Source: an uncultured Tabrizicola sp. (lineage in GTDB: Bacteria > Pseudomonadota > Alphaproteobacteria > Rhodobacterales > Rhodobacteraceae). From it: a DNA stretch of 5,775 nucleotides. The stretch is from positions 1-5,775 of the forward strand of contig CALLZQ010000028.1 in NCBI GenBank assembly GCA_937858255.1. The letters run 5' to 3'. Numbering within the stretch: the first letter of the stretch is position 1; each line of letters begins with the position of its first letter. Of the stretch, positions 1 through 4,703 are shown piece by piece. The notes below the pieces were generated by a model. The model was given only the letters and a program-made list of their open reading frames with translations. It was not told where the DNA came from and made no database searches. Both the position numbers and the translations under genes were made by a program.

Positions 1-502
1 TGTCGAACCGATGGCTGCGCCCGCCCACCGTATAGTCATAGGCCACCGGCCAGCCATCGGCGCCGGGGATCAGGCTCATCCGGTCCGAGCGCAGCACATG
101 CAACTCACCCGGCACCGCGCCCGCGCCCGGCACCGCCTCCAGATAGGCATTGCCCGACAGCAAGAGATAGCCATAGACCGCCTCAAGAAACTCGGCCCGG
201 CCCGCCGCATCATTGGGGCGGGTGATCAGATCCAGCACCGGATGGCGGTCATAGCGTCGCTCAGCATCCTGACAGACCAAGGGCAGCGCCGCCGCCGCCT
301 CGGCCACCAGCTTGACCGAGCGAAAGCCGACCGGATTGCCCAGAAAGCCATTGCGCGTCAAGGATCCCGCGTCGCGCGGGCTCCAGGCGACGCGGCCCGA
401 ATTGCCAAAGGCCACCACCCGGCCCGTCGCGCTCGCCTTCTTTTCCATGGCCGTCTCGGGCGCGGGCGATCCTTCGCCCCGCCGCAGAAAGTTGAACACC
501 AT
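1..502 (-). CDS. GTA/HK97-family portal protein (orfg3-like), C-terminus beyond left edge
   Basis: Portal proteins form the dodecameric ring at one capsid vertex through which the terminase pumps DNA. The minus strand is open from an ATG at 502-500 to the left edge, giving 167 residues without a stop; family members are usually near 400 residues, so over half is missing. Visible family features are the opening MVFNFLRRGEG, the stretch VGFRSVKLVAEAAAALPL (about residues 58-75), HPVLDLITRPN, the helix around YGYLLLSGNAYLEAV, and LRSDRMSLIPGADGWP followed by YDYTVGG near the edge, all typical of HK97-type portals in Rhodobacterales GTAs. The start is supported by GGAG (514-511) eight bases before the ATG. 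It follows the terminase gene after 45 bases, which is the GTA g2-g3 order. A small prophage with the same head module is the alternative; the GTA reading is favoured by the fabF-mltG context. Confidence 0.9.
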   Translation of the reverse strand, partial: MVFNFLRRGEGSPAPETAMEKKASATGRVVAFGNSGRVAWSPRDAGSLTRNGFLGNPVGFRSVKLVAEAAAALPLVCQDAERRYDRHPVLDLITRPNDAAGRAEFLEAVYGYLLLSGNAYLEAVPGAGAVPGELHVLRSDRMSLIPGADGWPVAYDYTVGGRSHRFD

Positions 503-519
503 ATCCCGATCTCCGTAAC

Positions 520-536
520 GCGGGGACTGTCCCCGC
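520..536 (-). other. Perfect hairpin between terL and portal genes
   Basis: Eight-base arms GCGGGGAC (520-527) and GTCCCCGC (529-536) are exact reverse complements around one central base. In RNA this would fold as a 7-bp G:C-rich stem with a 3-base loop. It lies after the terL stop (548-550) and just upstream of the portal ribosome binding site (511-514). There is no T-run behind it on either strand, so it is not a standard intrinsic terminator. It could tune portal translation or mark an mRNA processing or stabilising site between g2 and g3; those roles are inferred. Confidence 0.55.
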
Positions 537-547
537 CCTCTGATTGC

Positions 548-1886
548 TCAGTAAAGCCCGCGCACCCGTGGCGGCGCTGGCCGCTTGCGCGCCGGGTCCA
601 GCAGGGCCGCCGTCACGGCCCAGACCAGGGCGTCCACCCGGTCGGGGCTGCCCTTGCCCTTGTAGCCGTCGCTGGCCATCAACAGCATCTGCTCCTCTAG
701 CCGTTGCAGCCCCGGCAGATGGCGGATGCGCCCCTGCTCATAGAGCGCGGCCGCCGGCCCGCCCCGCGCCCCCCGCCCCGGGGTCGCAGGGGCTCTGGGG
801 ATCGGCACCAAGGGAGCGCCCTGCCGCAGCATTTCGGCCACCAGATCGCCGCCCTGATTGACCTCGGCCACGATCCGGTCGGCACCATGGCGGTGATAGG
901 CCTCAACCGCCGCCTGCGCCCAATCCACAGCCGAGCCGCGCAGCGAGGCATCCTCCAGCACCGTACCGGTCCAGTCGCGCACCTCTCCCTCGGTTTCGGC
1001 GCCAAAGACCACGATCCCGCATTCGTCCGAGGTGGATTTGGCACTCACCGGCGGGTCCCCCCCCCCCCCGATCCGGCCCAGACCCCGCGGGGGGCCGGCC
1101 TGCGCCTTTTCCCCCGAGCCCCTGGGCCCGAGCGCGCCCCCCCCCTCCTCGCCCCTCCAGCTCCACCGCGCCGCGGATCTGCCCACCATAGCGCCGGTAA
1201 ACCTCATCCAGAAACGAGGTCGCCAGATAGGCCCGGTTCGCCTCGGTCGGCGCATGGGTCATCACGGTCGAGGGGTTGCGGAGGATCCCCTTCAGCACCG
1301 CCACATTCTGCGGCGTCGTCGTCACCACCTGCTGCGGATGCTCGCCCAGCCGCAGGGCGAATTGCAGCATGTCCCAGGTCTCATCGCCCTTCTTCCACTT
1401 GGCCAGCTCATCCACCCAAGCCGCATCGAATTGCGGGCCCCGCAAACTGTCGGGGTCATGGGCCGAGAACACCTGCGCCACCGCGCCATTCGGCCAGGTC
1501 AGCGTGCGGCGCGTTGCGTTCCATTCCGGGCGCCGGTCGGGGGGCGAACAGGCGAGGATGCCGCTCTCGCCAAAGATCATCACCTCGCGGACCTGATCCT
1601 GCGTCTCGCCGACCAGCGCCACCCGTCGCGCCCGGCCCGCGTCCATGGGCCGGTCCCCCTCGACCTGCGCGCGGACCCATTCGGCCCCGGCGCGGGTCTT
1701 GCCGGCCCCGCGCCCGCCCATGATCACCCATGTTTTCCACGCCCCCTCGGGCGGCAGTTGATGCGGCAGCGCCCAGAAATCGAAAATCCACGGCAGCGCC
1801 ATCAGCGAGGCTTCGGACAGCCCCCCGAGGAACGCATCAATCTGCTCCGGCGCTGCGGAGGCAAGCCAGCCGGCGCCCGATCTCAT
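548..1886 (-). pseudogene. terL: GTA/phage terminase large subunit (orfg2-like), frame broken in the middle
   Basis: The large terminase is the ATPase-nuclease motor that cuts DNA and drives it into the head. Counting from ATG 1886, the ATPase half has the family opening (WLASAAPEQ, then ALPWIFDFWALPHQLPP), Walker A GGRGAGKT at 57-64, Walker B ending AAWVDE at 155-160 and the coupling motif TTTP at 189-192. It stays in frame to ELEG near 1152. The nuclease half, from about 1150 to the TGA at 548, is in the next frame: DPPVSAKSTSDECGIVV with the first metal-binding Asp, IVAEVNQGGDLV with the acidic Glu, and GSPDRVDALVWAV with the third acidic site. The two halves together match the usual length of roughly 440 residues. 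The break lies in a G-run-rich stretch. The start is uncertain: ATG 1886 has no clear ribosome site, while an in-frame TTG at 1955 has AAGGA before it. The gene overlaps g1 by 50 or 119 bases accordingly. Confidence 0.85.
1057..1155 (-). other. G-run-rich, frame-breaking stretch inside terL
   Basis: On the coding strand this segment carries runs of 9 G (1145-1137), 5 G (1115-1111) and 13 G (1069-1057). Between the Ile codon ATC and the Asp codon GAC the 13 G replace exactly the 13 bases in which the family normally encodes V-V-A-V before the catalytic Asp, so length and frame are kept there but every codon becomes GGG. Upstream, between LE (ending 1155) and AL (1135-1130), there are 19 bases where the family pattern GELxEDxEG needs 27. 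That is a net loss of 8 bases and accounts for the observed shift. The comparison uses remembered family sequence, not an alignment. Confidence 0.7.
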
Positions 1887-2169
1887 CGCGCGCGGCGCCA
1901 AGGTCGAACTCCGGGGCTCCGAAAACCCCGGCCGTTGTTCTGCGATCTCGTTCAAGGCGGTTCCTTTCGCTCATCATCCAGTCGAGGGCGGTCTTGTAAT
2001 CCTTGACCGCCTGCACGGCGGCCTTTGACTGCTCGATATCGCCCTCTTTCAAAGCGTTAATCGCCGCGATCAGCGTCACCGCCGCCTCATCCAGAAAGCC
2101 GGCGGCCCCCTCGATGATTTGCAGCGACGTCAGTTGCGCGACATCTTTTGCCGAAAAGTTCATGCTCAT
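1837..2169 (-). CDS. GTA small terminase-like protein (orfg1-like)
   Basis: This is a 110-residue protein beginning MSMNFSAKD and ending LRSAGAD. It is predicted to be mostly helical: a first half with LQIIEGAAGFLDEAA and a helix EQSKAAVQAVKDYKTALDW, then a charged linker SERNRLERDRRTTAGVFG and a final helix FDLGAARDEIGRRLACL. The C-terminal pattern of a Gly-containing turn followed by ARDEIGRRLARL-like sequence is typical of GTA g1 proteins, which act as the small terminase of RcGTA and are thought to lack the strict site selection of phage TerS, fitting random packaging. Its position directly before terL supports this. ATG 2169 is chosen, with a weak GAGG 12 bases upstream; ATG 2163 is an alternative. 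The frame stays open upstream to 2298, including an ATG at 2262, but that extension would be encoded by the hairpin and lacks family resemblance. Confidence 0.75.
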   Translation of the reverse strand: MSMNFSAKDVAQLTSLQIIEGAAGFLDEAAVTLIAAINALKEGDIEQSKAAVQAVKDYKTALDWMMSERNRLERDRRTTAGVFGAPEFDLGAARDEIGRRLACLRSAGAD

Positions 2170-2212
2170 GCTTTGCACCCGCCTCGATGGCCCCTCCGGA
2201 CGAGCAGAAACG

Positions 2213-2244
2213 AAAAAAGCGGCCGGGCCGTGGCCCGCCGCTTT
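2213..2244 (-). terminator. Intrinsic-terminator-like hairpin upstream of g1
   Basis: Read on the minus strand, AAAGCGGCGGGCC pairs with GGCCCGGCCGCTTT across a very short loop, with one bulged base in a stem of about 13 bp. The stem runs straight into TTTTTT (2218-2213). The T-tract lies on the minus-strand side only, so it would stop transcription heading into g1. It lies about 44 bases before the g1 start codon and about 26 bases downstream of the predicted -10 box, so it can act as a leader attenuator for the GTA operon, or simply end transcripts coming from the TetR gene. Confidence 0.7.
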
Positions 2245-2269
2245 CGACACTTCTTCTAGCATGTCACAA

Positions 2270-2298
2270 GTGATACATTGGACCGGGCGGAAGGTCAA
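2270..2298 (-). promoter_or_regulatory. Predicted sigma70-type promoter reading toward g1
   Basis: The minus strand has a -35 box TTGACC (2298-2293; 5 of 6 to consensus), a 17-base spacer and a -10 box TATCAC (2275-2270; 4 of 6). An AT-rich stretch GAATTTTTAG lies just upstream of the -35, like an UP element. Transcription would start near 2263. The -10 overlaps a short dyad, TCAC-TT-GTGA (2274-2265), that could be an operator. This is the best promoter candidate for the GTA head genes in the window, but it is also close enough to the terminator to make a roughly 50-base RNA. Confidence 0.55.
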
Positions 2299-2340
2299 GC
2301 TAAAAATTCAATCCAAACAAAGGCTTGCAGGTCGCGCCCT

Positions 2341-2940
2341 TTACCTTTTGTTAACCGCCCCCGCCCGCCGCAGGGTCAGGAACTGCGCCACCGCGCGTGA
2401 GAGACGCGCCTGAACTGCCCCGGCGTCAGGCATCGCCATCGCACCGATCAGACGCCGCTGCGGCCAGTCACCCAATAACAGCGCCAGAAAAGTTTCGGCC
2501 TCACCCCACGGCGCCGCCGATCCATGCCGGGCCAGAATCGCCTCCAGCGCCGGCATCCCCCGTGCGCGCCCGCCCGCCGCCAAGGCCCGGCCCAGCTCGC
2601 CACTGGCATCGCTGGCCGCCGCGCGGTTCAAGGCCACCGACCTCTCCCCCAGCAGCATCGTCAGCAGCGCCCGACCCACCGATTCCAGCTCGGCCTCCAG
2701 CATCCGCGGCGGTTGGGCCTGCGCCGCGATCACCGCCAAGACCTCTTCGGCATTGCGGGCGATCATCGCCGCCAAGAGACCGGCCTTGTCGCCATACCAG
2801 TTATAGAGCGTCTCATTCGACGCCCCCGCCGCCTTGGCCAGTGCCAGCATCGACATCCCGGCATAACCGCGCTCCGCCAACAGGTCATAGGCCGCCGCCT
2901 CAATCGCCAACCGGCGCTGTTCCTTGCGTTCATCCAGCAT
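2341..2940 (-). CDS. TetR/AcrR-family transcriptional repressor
   Basis: This 199-residue protein has the usual TetR length. Residues 5-56 form the DNA-binding domain: a helix KEQRRLAIEAAAYDLLAERG, then the helix-turn-helix MSMLALAKAAGASNETLYNWYGDKAGLL, with the family-typical LYNWYGDK recognition-helix end. The remainder is Ala/Leu-rich helical sequence expected of a ligand-binding and dimer domain, closing with GAMAMPDAGAVQARLSRAVAQFL; no ligand can be named. The start at ATG 2940 is fixed by GGAGG five bases upstream and by the domain beginning there; the frame stays open far upstream to 3582 but that part is antisense to the neighbouring gene and not protein-like. It is transcribed divergently from the membrane-protein gene, and the shared 78-base gap holds two inverted-repeat sites, so it most likely represses that gene and itself when no ligand is bound. 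Confidence 0.92.
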   Translation of the reverse strand: MLDERKEQRRLAIEAAAYDLLAERGYAGMSMLALAKAAGASNETLYNWYGDKAGLLAAMIARNAEEVLAVIAAQAQPPRMLEAELESVGRALLTMLLGERSVALNRAAASDASGELGRALAAGGRARGMPALEAILARHGSAAPWGEAETFLALLLGDWPQRRLIGAMAMPDAGAVQARLSRAVAQFLTLRRAGAVNKR

Positions 2941-2963
2941 CACGGCCTCCCTCTTGCCAATAA

Positions 2964-2981
2964 CCGTACACCACGTTACGG
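2964..2981. promoter_or_regulatory. Operator-like inverted repeat 1 (probable TetR-family site)
   Basis: CCGTA (2964-2968) and TACGG (2977-2981) are perfect inverted arms around 8 bases; the symmetry extends outward to 8-base arms (2961-2968 and 2977-2984) with one mismatch. The site ends against GATAAT (2981-2986), a good plus-strand -10 box for the membrane-protein gene. It also lies inside a possible minus-strand promoter, TTGCGA (2991-2986) and TACGGT (2968-2963) with 17-base spacing, for the TetR gene. A dimeric repressor bound here could block both. Confidence 0.65.
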
Positions 2982-2992
2982 ATAATCGCAAG

Positions 2993-3010
2993 GCGTACAC
3001 ATCATTACGG
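2993..3010. promoter_or_regulatory. Operator-like inverted repeat 2, copy of site 1
   Basis: GCGTA (2993-2997) and TACGG (3006-3010) surround 8 bases. Compared with site 1, the seven bases CGTACAC and the seven bases TTACGGA are identical and only the four bases between them differ, so the two sites are direct copies 29 bp apart. This copy covers the expected transcription start and runs into the GGAG ribosome site (3009-3012) of the membrane-protein gene, so binding here would mainly block that gene. Confidence 0.62.
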
Positions 3011-3018
3011 AGATTTCG

Positions 3019-3525
3019 ATGACCAGACCCGCCCTTGCCGCCGCCATTCCGGCACTTCTGCTGTCCGGTGCCATCTTTGGCTTCTTCTATGCCTGGACGG
3101 TTTCGACCATGTGGGGCCTCGATGCCGCCGATCCGCGCCTTGCCATCGGGGCGATGCAGGCGATGAATGCCTCGGTGCGCAATGCGGCCTTTGCCCCGGC
3201 GTTTTTCGGCACCGGGCCGGCGCTGCTCCTGACCTCTGCCCTGGCTTTGCACGCAGGCGCGCGGCAGGCCGCGATCCTCTTCGCCCTCGCGGGACTGACC
3301 TATGCGGTGGCCGCCATGGGGCTGACCATGGTGATCAATGTGCCGATGAATGAGGCCCTCGCCGCGACGGCGATCCCCGAAGATCCCACTGCCGCCGCCG
3401 CGATCTGGCACGGCTATTCCGCCCCTTGGCAGATCTGGAACCAGATCCGCACCCTGACCTCGGGCCTTGCGCTGACCCTTGGCCTCTTTGGCCTGATCGC
3501 CCTGATCCGCGCGGAACGGGGCTAG
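3019..3525 (+). CDS. DUF1772 (anthrone oxygenase-like) membrane protein
   Basis: This is a 168-residue integral membrane protein with four predicted transmembrane segments at about 7-29, 58-78, 83-106 and 145-163. Family marks of DUF1772 are visible: an early Gly-rich helix with FGFFYAW, then AMQAMNASVRN (45-55), NVPMNEALA (107-115) and the pre-helix-4 block WHGYSAPWQIWNQIRT (130-145) with the usual Trp, Asn and Arg residues. The family is named after fungal anthrone oxygenases, but most bacterial members have no known reaction, so no substrate is given. The start is supported by GGAG six bases upstream and GATAAT as a -10 box. It sits next to a divergent TetR gene and behind two operator-like sites, suggesting induction by a small molecule. 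Its TAG stop overlaps the stop of mltG on the other strand by four bases. Confidence 0.82.
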   Translation: MTRPALAAAIPALLLSGAIFGFFYAWTVSTMWGLDAADPRLAIGAMQAMNASVRNAAFAPAFFGTGPALLLTSALALHAGARQAAILFALAGLTYAVAAMGLTMVINVPMNEALAATAIPEDPTAAAAIWHGYSAPWQIWNQIRTLTSGLALTLGLFGLIALIRAERG

Positions 3526-4700
3526 TTGCCCTGCACCCCGGTCGAGCCCTCGGCGCCCTGCTGCGCCTCGATCTCGCGCCATTTGGCGACGTTGCGGTTA
3601 TGCTCTTCCAGCGTCTCGGCAAAGGCATGACCGCCTGTGCCATCGGCAACAAAGAAGAGATAGCGCGTATCGGCCGGGTTCAGCGCCGCCTGAATGCTCA
3701 GCCGGCCCGGATTGGCAATCGGGGTCGGCGGCAGGCCGTCGATGACATAGGTGTTATAGGGGGTCTCGCGGCGCAATTCGCTCTGCCGCAGGCCACGGCC
3801 CAGCGGCGCTTTGCCCATGGTGATCCCATAGATCACCGTCGGGTCGGTTTGCAGCCGCATCCCCTGCTCCAGACGGTTCACAAAGACCGAGGCGACCTGC
3901 GGGCGCTCTTCGGCCACCCCGGTTTCCTTTTCGACGATCGAGGCCATGATCAGCGCCTCTTCCGGCGTCTCATAGGGCAGATCGGTCGCCCGCTCGGCCC
4001 AAAGCTGCGCCAGAATCGCCGCCTGCGACTCGGTCATCCGGGCAATCAGCGCCGCCCGGTCTGATCCCTTGTCCACCTCATAGCTGTCGGGCGCCAAGGC
4101 CCCCTCGGCCGGCACCTCGGCCACATCGCCGGTCAGGAAATCGGCGCGCTTCAGCTCCTCAATCACCTGCCAACTCGTCACGCCCTCGGCCAGCGTCACG
4201 CGGAAGCGCAGATCCGGCTCATTGGCGACATCAATATAGGGCTGGGGCGCGGCTTCGGTCTCGGGGTCGAATTTCGCCACCTCGACATAGCGGTTGGTGG
4301 TCGGGTCCAACTCACGCGGGATCCCCTGCGCCCCCGCCACGCCGATGCGGAAATTGACCTCACGCCCGCAGGTCGATTGCCCGCCCGCCGTCAGCGCCAT
4401 CAGCACCTCGCGCATGCTCGATCCCGGCGGCAGGAGATACGAGCCGAATTTGATCGCATCGGCCTTGTCGGAATAATCGGCGCCAATGCGGAAGATGCGG
4501 GCATCCGTAATAGCCCCCTGCTCTTCCAGCGCGCGGCTGACCGCGCTCAGACTTGCCCCGCGCTCCACCCGGAAACAGATCGCATCGGCCAGCGGACCCG
4601 GCCCGCGATACTGCTCACGCCCCCAGGCCAACAGGCCCGCGACAACGATCAAAATGACGATGAATAGCGACAGCGCATTCGAGGCAATGGCGCGCCACAT
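3522..4700 (-). CDS. mltG: Endolytic murein transglycosylase MltG (YceG-like)
   Basis: MltG cuts nascent glycan strands in the periplasm and is thought to set their length by ending polymerisation. The 392-residue protein has one N-terminal transmembrane anchor (about 8-27) followed by a periplasmic part. A small LysM-like segment (about 42-105; FRVERGASLSAVSRALEEQGAI) precedes the catalytic domain. The hallmark ASIVEKET (253-260) carries the catalytic glutamate; VASVFVNRLEQGMRLQTDPTVIYG (269-292), YNTYVIDGLPPTPIANPG (315-332) and YLFFVADGTGGHAF (347-360) are near-identical to the family core. Between the LysM-like and catalytic parts is a long segment (about 107-165), longer than I recall for the E. 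coli protein. It begins three bases after the fabF stop (TAA-CCG-ATG), so the two are almost certainly co-transcribed and may be translationally coupled; no strong ribosome site is visible. Confidence 0.96.
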   Translation of the reverse strand: MWRAIASNALSLFIVILIVVAGLLAWGREQYRGPGPLADAICFRVERGASLSAVSRALEEQGAITDARIFRIGADYSDKADAIKFGSYLLPPGSSMREVLMALTAGGQSTCGREVNFRIGVAGAQGIPRELDPTTNRYVEVAKFDPETEAAPQPYIDVANEPDLRFRVTLAEGVTSWQVIEELKRADFLTGDVAEVPAEGALAPDSYEVDKGSDRAALIARMTESQAAILAQLWAERATDLPYETPEEALIMASIVEKETGVAEERPQVASVFVNRLEQGMRLQTDPTVIYGITMGKAPLGRGLRQSELRRETPYNTYVIDGLPPTPIANPGRLSIQAALNPADTRYLFFVADGTGGHAFAETLEEHNRNVAKWREIEAQQGAEGSTGVQGN

Positions 4701-4703
4701 CGG

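Larger units (their letters stand above)
2170..2340. other. 171-base intergenic region between TetR gene and g1
   Basis: This region holds the predicted minus-strand promoter and the hairpin terminator. The stretch 2300-2340, just after the TetR stop, is AT-rich for this genome and shows no strong hairpin, so the TetR transcript has no obvious terminator of its own before the promoter. The region is where a GTA activator of the GafA type would be expected to act, from R. capsulatus work; no binding motif for it could be recognised here. Confidence 0.5.

Noticed and set aside
1057..1155. Programmed ribosomal frameshift in terL at the G runs.
   Set aside because: Conserved residues on both sides of the break are replaced and about 8 bases are missing against family spacing; a programmed shift would leave the coded sequence intact. 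Terminase genes of this family are also not known to me to use one.
704..2006. Long plus-strand open frames opposite terL and g1.
   Set aside because: Their composition (Pro/Arg/His/Ala-rich) is what antisense of GC-rich genes gives, and the opposite strand carries clear terminase motifs.
1..2169. Ordinary prophage rather than a GTA.
   Set aside because: No integrase, attachment repeat or tRNA is seen, and the head-gene type and order plus the fabF-mltG neighbours fit the GTA; but only three genes are visible, so a prophage is not fully excluded.
2219..2250. The upstream hairpin as a plus-strand terminator.
   Set aside because: The plus-strand side is followed by CGACACTTCTT without a continuous T-run, and no plus-strand gene precedes it.
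2302..2333. Possible stem from CAAGC and GCTTG between TetR stop and the promoter.
   Set aside because: Arms are only five bases with a loop over 20 bases and no T-run; expected by chance.
2350..2355. TTAA in GTTAACC near the TetR stop as a CtrA site controlling the GTA.
   Set aside because: Only one half-site is present; no second TTAA at the required spacing was found, and it lies inside the TetR coding end.
2941..3582. Upstream extension of the TetR frame (a 413-residue minus-strand reading).
   Set aside because: It is antisense to the membrane-protein gene, Arg/Gly/His-rich like other shadow frames, and the domain begins at ATG 2940, which has a strong ribosome site.
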